Positions 1 through 5,743 of a stretch of DNA of 17,522 nucleotides are shown one piece after another (position 1 is the first letter of the stretch; each line of letters opens with the position of its first letter). The notes beneath the pieces were generated by a model. The model did not search any database. It saw only the letters and a list, made by a program, of their open reading frames with translations, and was not told where the DNA came from. The stretch is from NCBI GenBank assembly GCA_023392795.1, contig JAEWNJ010000009.1, positions 1-17,522 on the forward strand. The letters run 5' to 3'. Made by a program: the position numbers and the translations under genes. This stretch comes from Candidatus Cloacimonadota bacterium (GTDB lineage Bacteria > Cloacimonadota > Cloacimonadia > Cloacimonadales > Cloacimonadaceae).

Positions 1-608
1 GCGTTGTTCTTTAGTTTGATCGACCCGGCAGCAGCGTTGCGTGGATTGGCGAAGAGCTTCTCACCATCCCTCTGGCGCTCTTCGTTCATGAGAGCAAAAT
101 CCTGCTTTTGGATGTATATCTCACCGCGAATTTCGATATCCGCCATGTGATTGATCTGATGCGGGATCCCCTTGATGGTCATGAAATTGGCGCTTACATC
201 CTCCCCCACCTGGCCATCGCCTCGAGTGGTAGCGTACAACATCTGCCCACCTTGAAAGAAGAGATTGATGCCAAAGCCATCGATTTTTAGTTCCAGACAC
301 AGCGTGGGCCGTGAACCGAGTTCCAGTGATACCCTATCCCACCAGGCGCGCAGTTCATCGAGATTATAGGCATTGTCCAGGCTAATCATACGCTGTTTAT
401 GAGCGATGGTTTTGGAGCCTTTGCCGAGGTCGTTTCCCACCTCTCCCAATATCGCCAATTCGCTATCGCCGAGGAGATCCTGCAGTTCACGTACCAGCAA
501 ATCGTACTCAAAGTCACTAATCTCAGGATCGGCCTTTTGGTAGTATAGTTCGTTGTGCCTGGCGATCTCGGCTTGAAGTTCTTTGATGCGTTTGTCTTTA
601 TCTTTCAT
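1..608 (-). CDS. ligA: NAD-dependent DNA ligase LigA, N-terminal part (runs off left edge)
   Basis: This is the first 202 codons of NAD-dependent DNA ligase, which seals nicks in replication and repair using NAD+. The N-terminal NAD-binding (Ia) segment with HNELYY is at residues 18-23. The adenylation motif LELKIDG carries the nucleotide-accepting lysine K108 (K115 in E. coli). GDG with GEDV lies at 130-137, RGE at 161-163 and FANPRNAAAGS at 187-197, all family signatures. The OB, zinc, HhH and BRCT domains lie outside the window. The ATG (608-606) overlaps the TGA of the upstream amidohydrolase gene as ATGA. No separate ribosome binding site is visible, so translation is probably coupled. 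It is the third gene of a hydF-amidohydrolase-ligA run. Identity is firm; only the downstream extent is unknown. Confidence 0.95.
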   Translation of the reverse strand, partial: MKDKDKRIKELQAEIARHNELYYQKADPEISDFEYDLLVRELQDLLGDSELAILGEVGNDLGKGSKTIAHKQRMISLDNAYNLDELRAWWDRVSLELGSRPTLCLELKIDGFGINLFFQGGQMLYATTRGDGQVGEDVSANFMTIKGIPHQINHMADIEIRGEIYIQKQDFALMNEERQRDGEKLFANPRNAAAGSIKLKNN

Positions 609-1405
609 GAAAGGTGATACATGTCCATTCTGCGGTCGGCAAAAGCGTTGTTGCGTTCAGTAACTGCCTTATTGGCAGCAAGATCAGGATCAATCTCTAC
701 CGTATAAATCGCCTCTTCGGTGTCATTCAAACGAATCAGTACTTCACCTTTAGTGCCTAATATCTGACTAATTCCAGTGAAATACTCGCTCTGAGCGCCG
801 TTGACTTCTGTGCCGGTGCGGTTTGAAGTGATCGAGAATACTCTGTTTTCCAAGCTTCTAGTTTTCATGGCTTCCTGACACCATGGGAGAACCAGATTTG
901 ATGGGTGGCAGATTATCTGCGCCCCCAACAGGGCCAGGGATCTTGCAGCCTCAGGAAACTGCCAGTCGAAGCAGATCATCAGTCCCACCTTGATCCCTTT
1001 CTTCGCAGAGTGAACAGCAAAAGGACGGTCTCCCGGCGTGAAAAAGTGTTTCTCACGGTTGAATAGGTGTATTTTGCGGTAGATGTGATATGTCCCATCG
1101 GGATTTACCAGTGCGCAGCTGTTATAATAAACATCCCCTGCCTTCTCGGCAAAGCCATAAACGATGCTGATGTCGCGTTCTGCAGCCAGCCTGATAAAGC
1201 CTTGAAAGATTTCTCCAGAGGGGATGCTTTCAGCCACTGACTCCACTTCGGACAGCGCGTCAAACACATATCCCGATAACGCCAGCTCCGGCAGAACCAC
1301 CAGGTCGCTTTCTACCTGGGAGAGCATTTCCGCGATCCTAATGAAGTTCTTCTTCGTGGCCAGAAATTCCGGCTTGTACTGTAATACCGATACTCTATAG
1401 CTCAT
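605..1405 (-). CDS. Carbon-nitrogen hydrolase (nitrilase superfamily)
   Basis: A 266-residue cytoplasmic hydrolase of the nitrilase superfamily, which cleaves amide-type C-N bonds through a Glu-Lys-Cys triad. The triad is visible: E40 in VVLPELALSG, K111 in YRKIHLF and C145 in GLMICFDWQFPEAAR. The length is that of a stand-alone domain without a fused synthetase or acyltransferase. No signal peptide is seen. I cannot name the substrate: omega-amidase-like, N-carbamoyl-amine hydrolase-like and deaminated-glutathione amidase-like enzymes share these motifs. The ATG (1405-1403) overlaps the TGA of hydF, and its own TGA overlaps the ATG of ligA, so it sits in the middle of a tightly coupled operon. 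Neither neighbour suggests a substrate. Confidence 0.9.
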   Translation of the reverse strand: MSYRVSVLQYKPEFLATKKNFIRIAEMLSQVESDLVVLPELALSGYVFDALSEVESVAESIPSGEIFQGFIRLAAERDISIVYGFAEKAGDVYYNSCALVNPDGTYHIYRKIHLFNREKHFFTPGDRPFAVHSAKKGIKVGLMICFDWQFPEAARSLALLGAQIICHPSNLVLPWCQEAMKTRSLENRVFSITSNRTGTEVNGAQSEYFTGISQILGTKGEVLIRLNDTEEAIYTVEIDPDLAANKAVTERNNAFADRRMDMYHLS

Positions 1406-2610
1406 TTCTTCACCCTCATCAGCGGTGCGATCGCGCGGTCAAATGCCCCAAGCAGTTTGGTAATGGCCAGTCCATAATTCGTGATGGGGACTCCTCGACG
1501 GTGACATTCCAGTATCCTGCGATTCATTTCCATCGCATTGATCATGCAGCCCCCGCAGTGAATGCAAACGGCGTAATCCTCCAGGTTATCAGGAAAATCG
1601 TGTCCGGCATAGGTTTCAAAGGCTAGCTTCTTGCCGCTGTACTGGGATAGCCACCGGGGTATCTTCACTCTGCCGATGTCATCCTTTTGCACGTGATGCG
1701 AACATGCTTCAGCTATCAAGACCTTATCCCCATCCCGCAGATTATCAATCGCTGCGATGCCAGAGATCAGGACATCCAGTTCGCCCTTGTAGCGAGCAAA
1801 GAGTATGGAGAAAGTGGTCAGTTCGATGCCGACAGGGGTATCACGGTTCACTTGCTCAATGGCCTGTGAATCTGTAATCACCATATCGGGTGGCTCTTTC
1901 AGCATGGCAAGAGCATCTTTCAGCTCGGTTTCCTTGACCACGATGGAGATAGCGTCGGAATCCAAAACATCCCGTATGGCCTGCACTTGCGGAAGGATCA
2001 ACCTACCTTTCGGCGCCGCACTGTCGATGGGACACACCAGGATCACACGGGCTTTCCCTCTTAGCATGTCGCCAAGGATAACTCTATCTTCATTTAGATA
2101 CTTGGGAGCCATAGAGATTAGCTTTTCTTTGGCCTCTCTGATCCCTTTTCCACTACGCGCAGACACTTGAGTGTATTCAATGTTGTTAGATTCGCAGTAA
2201 TCCAGGTTTGCTTGATCCACAGACCTCAGATCGCACTTGTTAAAGACCATCAGAGTGGGAATCTCCATCTCTTTGATGCGGGCCAGCAGCGCCAGCTCAT
2301 GAGTATCAAAGGCGCTACCATCGTTCACGAATATCACTATATCTGCCCGGTAGAGGATCTTCCTGGTGGATGCCACTCGTTTCTCGCCAAGTTCACCTTC
2401 ATCATCCACACCGGCAGTATCGTAAAAGGTTACCGGACCCAAAGGAAGCAGTTCATAATGCTTATCCACGGGATCAGTTGTAGTACCCGGCACTTCGGAC
2501 ACTATAGCAATCTCCTGCCCTACAATGGCATTTATCAGGCTGGATTTACCGGCATTTCTGCGCCCCACCAGGGCAATGATGGATCGTTCACCGCGTGGTG
2601 TAGTACTCAT
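1402..2610 (-). CDS. hydF: [FeFe]-hydrogenase H-cluster maturation GTPase HydF
   Basis: HydF is the scaffold and carrier on which the 2Fe subcluster of [FeFe]-hydrogenase is assembled by the radical-SAM enzymes HydE and HydG before transfer to the apo-hydrogenase. The N-terminal GTPase domain shows the P-loop GRRNAGKS (16-23), the G2 threonines (GTTTD, 42-46), DTAG (64-67), NKCD (124-127) and SAR (150-152). The C-terminal metal-binding domain has C303 with H305/H306 (ACSHH) and HCGGC with C352 and C355, the expected three-cysteine set. Length 402 aa is normal. The ATG at 2610 has a GGAG 8 nt upstream. hydE, hydG and hydrogenase genes are not in this window. hydF is first in the hydF-amidohydrolase-ligA run; a TTGACG lies upstream (2668-2663) but I see no convincing -10. 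Confidence 0.96.
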   Translation of the reverse strand: MSTTPRGERSIIALVGRRNAGKSSLINAIVGQEIAIVSEVPGTTTDPVDKHYELLPLGPVTFYDTAGVDDEGELGEKRVASTRKILYRADIVIFVNDGSAFDTHELALLARIKEMEIPTLMVFNKCDLRSVDQANLDYCESNNIEYTQVSARSGKGIREAKEKLISMAPKYLNEDRVILGDMLRGKARVILVCPIDSAAPKGRLILPQVQAIRDVLDSDAISIVVKETELKDALAMLKEPPDMVITDSQAIEQVNRDTPVGIELTTFSILFARYKGELDVLISGIAAIDNLRDGDKVLIAEACSHHVQKDDIGRVKIPRWLSQYSGKKLAFETYAGHDFPDNLEDYAVCIHCGGCMINAMEMNRRILECHRRGVPITNYGLAITKLLGAFDRAIAPLMRVKK

Positions 2611-2688
2611 CTCGCGTGCTCCGTTTTTTTCTTTCGTTCACGAGGCGTGTGAATGCTCTTTTCGTCAAGACCTTTTTATGCTAGAGAC

Positions 2689-2719
2689 AAAAAAAGAGCC
2701 GGCCCAAAAAGACCAGCTC
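2689..2719 (-). terminator. Rho-independent terminator of the redox operon
   Basis: On the minus strand, 18 nt after the stop of the thioredoxin-like gene, GAGCTGGT (2719-2712) pairs with GCCGGCTC (2703-2696) over eight base pairs, two of them G-T. The loop is eight nucleotides and seven T residues (2695-2689) follow at once. This is a textbook intrinsic terminator and separates the redox operon from hydF. Confidence 0.88.
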
Positions 2720-2737
2720 AATTCGCATCTTGTATGT

Positions 2738-3250
2738 TTACTTAGCCAGCAGTGCCTGCAGATGCTCAATATACTTCGCGGCTCCACCGGGTTGATATCC
2801 AGTACGGTTGATTTCCTTACCTTCACTATCGACTAATACGATGGTAGGGAAGCCTTCCACGCCAAACTGGCGCATCCGCGTTTCATTTTGTTCTTTCAAC
2901 TCCATGCTTTGCTGCAGTTTCCGAGGGAAATCCAGCTTCAATAGAACCAAATTGTCCTTGGCATAGGTGTTGAACTCATCTTTACTAAACACTTCGCTGG
3001 TCAGACGGATGCACCAACTGCACCAGTCCGATCCCGTGAAGTTCACCAATACAGGACGATTCAGTTTCTCGGCAGCGGATAGAGCAAGGTCCCAATCCTC
3101 AGTCCAGGTGCCCTGCTCATAGCTTCCCTCAGCTGCTGTGGCATCTATAGCGCTGTTGTCTTGATCAGGGACAATGTCATTTTGGGGCGCGGGAGTGCAG
3201 CCCAAAACGGCAGTCATCAGGATCAATACTGCAATTAACACGTATCTCAT
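2738..3250 (-). CDS. Thioredoxin-like lipoprotein with CSWC active site
   Basis: A 170-residue envelope protein with a thioredoxin fold. The N-terminus is a lipoprotein signal: hydrophobic residues 4-16 and a lipobox ending VLGC, so C18 is the likely lipidated residue; T19 at +2 does not suggest inner-membrane retention. A short acidic linker (about 20-47) leads to a thioredoxin domain of the DUF255/thioredoxin_7 type, with GSDWCSWC (active-site C77 and C80) followed by EVF, and the cis-proline P135 in GFPTIV. It probably reduces or isomerises disulfides or peroxides in the periplasm; the partner is unknown. The ATG overlaps the TGA of the osmC-family gene (ATGA) and is preceded by AGAGGT. 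It is the last gene of the grx-marR-osmC-trx operon. Confidence 0.9.
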   Translation of the reverse strand: MRYVLIAVLILMTAVLGCTPAPQNDIVPDQDNSAIDATAAEGSYEQGTWTEDWDLALSAAEKLNRPVLVNFTGSDWCSWCIRLTSEVFSKDEFNTYAKDNLVLLKLDFPRKLQQSMELKEQNETRMRQFGVEGFPTIVLVDSEGKEINRTGYQPGGAAKYIEHLQALLAK

Positions 3251-3678
3251 TGTTTTACCTCTTGTTCATTGATGAAGATCTTTACTCCGATCGAAGCGGT
3301 CTTGTTTAACATGGCGTTCACACCACAATACTTCTGTGTGGAGAGATTGACCGCTTTTTGAATCTTATCCGCGGGAAGGGATTCACCGGTAAAGCGAAAC
3401 TCCAGATCAATCCTGGTATACACCTTGGGATGATCGTCCGCGGTATCCCCGTCTGCCTTCATTTCGAAGCTGTAGTTTTCCACCTTCATCTTCTTCAAGA
3501 TAGACACAATATCCATTCCGGAACAGCCCATCAGGGATGCCAGAAGCATGGCTTTGGGGCGCGGACCTGCGTCATCGCCTCCGGAATCTTTGGCAGTATC
3601 CATGATAATGTGATGACCCGTTACCAGGGCATCAAAACTCATGTTCCCGATCCATTTGGTGCTAACTGTAGTAGACAT
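3247..3678 (-). CDS. OsmC family protein (thiol-dependent peroxidase type)
   Basis: A 143-residue cytoplasmic protein of the OsmC/Ohr/YhfA superfamily, whose characterised members reduce organic hydroperoxides with a pair of cysteines. Both are present: C52 in the helix LMGCSGMDIVSIL and C118 in QKYCGV. The N-terminal strands and the PRPKAMLLASLMGC segment are typical of the broad OsmC branch rather than of classical Ohr. Length is normal. The start (3678) lies 1 nt after the TAG of the marR gene; no strong Shine-Dalgarno is seen, so coupling to marR is likely. The placement between a MarR regulator and a thioredoxin-like lipoprotein supports a peroxide or thiol-stress role, but the physiological substrate is not shown by the sequence. 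Confidence 0.9.
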   Translation of the reverse strand: MSTTVSTKWIGNMSFDALVTGHHIIMDTAKDSGGDDAGPRPKAMLLASLMGCSGMDIVSILKKMKVENYSFEMKADGDTADDHPKVYTRIDLEFRFTGESLPADKIQKAVNLSTQKYCGVNAMLNKTASIGVKIFINEQEVKQ

Positions 3679-3679
3679 G

Positions 3680-4135
3680 CTAGATTTCGATGTAGGCTTC
3701 TTTTAAGACTTCTTCGTACTTTTCCACGTAGGTTTTAACGCCTTTCACAACATCCTCCAGATCCTTCTTGGGGATCTTGGAAACGATGCTTGCCTGCTGA
3801 TCGAGCACTGTTCTCTGGCTGTTTTCAGCGAGTTTCGAGCCCTTTTCGGTAATGAGGGCAAACCAGCATCTTCTGTCTTCCTCAGAGGGTCTACGAGTAA
3901 CGAGTTTCTTGTTTACCAGATTGTCCATAATCCGGGTGACACGGCTGTGAGATACGTTCAAAACTCTAGCCAGTTCGTTCATGTTGGCCGGGGTCTTGGT
4001 CTGGAACAAATGATTCAACAGCATGCATTCCATGCGGCCGGCTTGCAGGCAAGCCTTCTGGGTGTAGTCGATTTCGCTGAGAACAACCTGTAAACGGGTG
4101 ATCAGCTCTTGCAGTTTTTGTGCGTGGTTTGTCAT
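3680..4135 (-). CDS. MarR family transcriptional regulator
   Basis: A 151-residue winged-helix regulator. The DNA-binding core runs from about 48 to 100: helix NMNELARVLN, recognition helix SHSRVTRIMDNLVNKKLV, then the wing RRPSEEDRRCWFALITEKG with the DxR signature of MarR proteins. N- and C-terminal helices would form the dimer interface. There are three cysteines, C29 and C37 near the start of the domain and C90 in the wing, so a thiol-based sensor of the OhrR sort is possible but not shown; their positions do not match the OhrR cysteine exactly. The ATG at 4135 has a strong AGGAG 7 nt upstream and lies 17 nt after the glutaredoxin-like gene. It probably controls its own operon through the palindrome at 4416-4425. 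Confidence 0.92.
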   Translation of the reverse strand: MTNHAQKLQELITRLQVVLSEIDYTQKACLQAGRMECMLLNHLFQTKTPANMNELARVLNVSHSRVTRIMDNLVNKKLVTRRPSEEDRRCWFALITEKGSKLAENSQRTVLDQQASIVSKIPKKDLEDVVKGVKTYVEKYEEVLKEAYIEI

Positions 4136-4152
4136 TTTTCTTCTCCTGATCT

Positions 4153-4395
4153 TTATTTGGTTTTACTTAACAATCTGTCTAGCTTATCTTTATCAAATCC
4201 CACAACGGCCTGACCATTTATCCAGGTCTGAGGTACTCCCTGTTGACCAGTCTTCTTAATCATATCAGCCAGAGCACGACTATCGCGAGATACATCGACT
4301 TCTTTATATGTAAAGCCATTGGCTTTCATGTAATCCTTGATTTTTCGGCACCACGAGCAAGTCGGCGTGCTAAAAACTACTATATTCGGTTTCAT
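4153..4395 (-). CDS. Glutaredoxin/NrdH-like redoxin with CSWC active site
   Basis: An 80-residue single-domain glutaredoxin-like protein: strand NIVVFSTPTC, active site C13-S-W-C16, GVPQTWING with the cis-proline P55, and VVGFD near the C-terminus, all glutaredoxin/NrdH landmarks. It would be a cytoplasmic dithiol electron carrier; CSWC differs from the CPYC of classical glutaredoxins and the CVQC type of NrdH, so the reductant is uncertain. I chose the ATG at 4395 because an AGAGGT lies upstream at a usable distance. The frame also opens at a TTG (4428), but that would put the start inside the promoter and palindrome. First gene of the grx-marR-osmC-trx operon. Confidence 0.9.
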   Translation of the reverse strand: MKPNIVVFSTPTCSWCRKIKDYMKANGFTYKEVDVSRDSRALADMIKKTGQQGVPQTWINGQAVVGFDKDKLDRLLSKTK

Positions 4396-4415
4396 ATTTC
4401 TACAACCTCTTTCTA

Positions 4416-4425
4416 CACTATAGTG
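4416..4425. promoter_or_regulatory. 10-bp palindrome on the -10 box, candidate MarR operator
   Basis: CACTATAGTG is a perfect palindrome that covers the whole -10 hexamer of the redox-operon promoter. MarR proteins commonly repress by binding a palindrome over the core promoter of their own operon, so autoregulation by the second gene is the natural reading. That link is inference. A TATAGT-containing palindrome can also arise by chance from the -10 itself. Confidence 0.45.
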
Positions 4426-4444
4426 CAATTTTCATAGAAGCCAA
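4417..4444 (-). promoter_or_regulatory. Promoter of the redox operon
   Basis: Minus strand: -35 TTGGCT (4444-4439), 16-nt spacer, -10 TATAGT (4422-4417). Transcription would begin near 4410, leaving a short leader that contains the AGAGGT of the glutaredoxin-like gene. The fit to a sigma-70-type promoter is good for its position at the head of the operon. Confidence 0.6.
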
Positions 4445-4627
4445 AACTTTTTTTGCGATTTCTGATAATGTACGAATGAGATGTTCACTGCTAGACCCCA
4501 TTTACTGTTGAGATGTAGCTTCTAACACCCCAAATCAACACTCATTCTCAAGACCATGTAGCAAATTGCCGTTAAAGTGTGAATTATGTGAGGTATCCCG
4601 CAGAGTGAAATCGTAACGACTATGTGC

Positions 4628-4655
4628 GACACCGGGATTATTGTATCCCGGAGTC
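4628..4655. other. Isolated hairpin with mismatched stem
   Basis: CCGGGAT (4632-4638) and ATCCCGG (4645-4651) are perfect inverted repeats around a 6-nt loop. The stem continues past an A-A mismatch with GAC (4628-4630) and GTC (4653-4655). No T-run follows on either strand, so it is not an obvious terminator. A related GTATCCCG occurs about 50 nt upstream. Role unknown. Confidence 0.5.
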
Positions 4656-4714
4656 AGAAAGTGGAATTATAAAAAACATCCCCCCTGCCCTTTTCACAGC
4701 GTTTGTCAATTCTG

Positions 4715-4753
4715 AATAAAACCAAAATCAAGCCTTAACTAATAAGGCTTGAT
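4715..4753 (-). terminator. Probable terminator of the small secreted protein gene
   Basis: ATCAAGCCTTA (4727-4737) and TAAGGCTTGAT (4743-4753) form a perfect 11-bp stem with a 5-nt loop. On the minus strand a T-rich tail (TTTGGTTTTATT, 4726-4715) follows. It lies about 100 nt downstream of the gene at 4852-5187, with another hairpin between. Confidence 0.55.
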
Positions 4754-4802
4754 ATGGGCTTTACACACGCTAGATCAAAAGCCTGTAATAAGGAGGGAGG
4801 AA

Positions 4803-4822
4803 GCCCGCCGTCAAAAGCGGGC
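4803..4822. other. GC-rich hairpin near the 3' end of the small secreted protein gene
   Basis: GCCCGC (4803-4808) and GCGGGC (4817-4822) form a 6-bp GC stem with an 8-nt loop, 29 nt downstream of the stop at 4852 on the minus strand. Only two T residues follow, so it is a weak terminator at best; it may act as an mRNA 3' stabilising stem. Confidence 0.4.
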
Positions 4823-4851
4823 AATTCCCGACCATTGCCACATATCAGGCA

Positions 4852-5187
4852 CTAAAGGGTAAGTTTGTATGTCTTTACTCCGCCTTTGTTGCACTCGGTC
4901 TTCACCAGTATCTGATCTCCAGACTTCAGTGAAGGTATCTTATACACCAGATTGCCACCCTTGTCATTTTCCTGCAAGTAGAGCAATTGCGTTAGTACTG
5001 CCTTGCCATTTACCCACAGATTCACTTTACCGATGTAGTGATCAGCTGCGTTGCGTACGCCATGCTGATAGTTCAGATAGAAGAGCTGCGTTTTCGTGTC
5101 ATAGCGACCGCTCATCTTGGCTGCCGGATGTGCTGCAGCCAGACTGAGTATCAGCACGAGCATAATGGTGAAGATAATCTTTTTCAT
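4852..5187 (-). CDS. Small secreted protein, SoxZ/superoxide-reductase-like Ig-type fold
   Basis: A 111-residue protein with a signal peptide (KK, hydrophobic 5-17, likely cut near AAA at 17-19), so periplasmic. The mature part, about 90 residues, has a run of beta-strand-like segments. The pattern H42...DHYI (H50), VNLWVNGK, KSGDQILVKTECNKGG and a C-terminal TYKLTL recalls two related Ig-like families: desulfoferrodoxin/superoxide reductase (HPM..HYI ... CNxHG) and the sulfur-carrier subunit SoxZ (HYI..V...NGK ... GD.I.V...NKG). H20, H42, H50 and C99 could match four of the five iron ligands of superoxide reductase, but the last histidine is a glycine (G102) and the H42-H50 spacing is 8 instead of 6. 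No function is assigned. The ATG has a good AAGGAG 7 nt upstream. Confidence 0.8.
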   Translation of the reverse strand: MKKIIFTIMLVLILSLAAAHPAAKMSGRYDTKTQLFYLNYQHGVRNAADHYIGKVNLWVNGKAVLTQLLYLQENDKGGNLVYKIPSLKSGDQILVKTECNKGGVKTYKLTL

Positions 5188-5290
5188 CGTTTACTCCTTG
5201 TAGTTATATCCCATACAATTTACCCGAATACTGCGTCTTGCCAAATGCGGGAAGTATTTTCTTCTTGACTGAATCCGGCTACTTGGGTGA

Positions 5291-5320
5291 TTGCCTAAAT
5301 ATGTTTTACCGCATGATAAT
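5291..5320 (+). promoter_or_regulatory. Candidate promoter for the gene at 5344
   Basis: TTGCCT (5291-5296), 18-nt spacer, GATAAT (5315-5320). It would start transcription about 17 nt before the ATG, leaving almost no leader, in line with the poor ribosome binding site. Tentative. Confidence 0.35.
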
Positions 5321-5343
5321 GAAAGGGAGCAGTCAGAATATTT

Positions 5344-5739
5344 ATGTTAAAAAAAGTACTATGGGTTAGTGTTATAGTTCTCCTGGCGACCATTCTCTAC
5401 ACTCAGGGTTTGCCAAGCTTCAAAAAGGATCCACCCTCAACATTTGATCCTAAAATATCCCAGGCTATAATGCTTTATACCAAGACCCAAATGGACAAGA
5501 GGACTTTAGGTATCCCACAGGATGCTGATGTATGGGAGATCAATCAAGTACAGATTCTCAAGTTGGAACACTTACCCGGCCCTCACGCCAAGCGCAGGAC
5601 CAAGTGCAAACTAAACGGTTACTACAGCATCGCTCCGAAACTGGGGATGAAGCGCGTAGAACGCGTGATCGGTAAAACCCTCACATATCTGATTTCTGAC
5701 AAATACCCCGAAGGGATCAGCGTCCAGCTGGATAATTGA
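5344..5739 (+). CDS. Membrane-anchored or secreted protein of unknown function
   Basis: A 131-residue protein I do not recognise. KK at 3-4 followed by one hydrophobic segment (about 5-20) is a signal peptide or a single N-terminal anchor, so the rest would be in the periplasm. The remainder is basic and has no cysteine pair or known motif: PKISQAIMLYTKTQMDKRTLGIP looks helical, then a predicted strand-rich part with KCKLNGYYSIAPKLGMKRVERVIGKTLTYLI. A single cysteine lies in it. The ATG at 5344 is preferred because an in-frame TGA lies 8 codons upstream; the nearest purine-rich stretch (GGGAG) is 14 nt away, so initiation is probably weak. It is convergent with the permease gene, 4 nt apart, and divergent from the small secreted protein gene. 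Confidence 0.7.
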   Translation: MLKKVLWVSVIVLLATILYTQGLPSFKKDPPSTFDPKISQAIMLYTKTQMDKRTLGIPQDADVWEINQVQILKLEHLPGPHAKRRTKCKLNGYYSIAPKLGMKRVERVIGKTLTYLISDKYPEGISVQLDN

Positions 5740-5743
5740 AGGG

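Larger units (their letters stand above)
4445..4851. other. Gene-free interval with hairpins
   Basis: About 400 nt between the redox operon promoter and the small secreted protein gene. I see no credible coding sequence, tRNA or known RNA. It holds three hairpins: 4628-4655, 4727-4753 and 4803-4822, each listed separately. The first 180 nt are AT-rich without recognisable structure. Confidence 0.6.

Noticed and set aside
2640..2668. hydF promoter with -35 TTGACG.
   Set aside because: No acceptable -10 at 16 to 18 nt spacing; the sequence there is CCTCGT.
4396..4428. Longer form of the glutaredoxin-like protein starting at a TTG at 4428.
   Set aside because: It would place the start codon in the promoter and palindrome; the ATG at 4395 has AGAGGT upstream and begins directly at the family's first strand.
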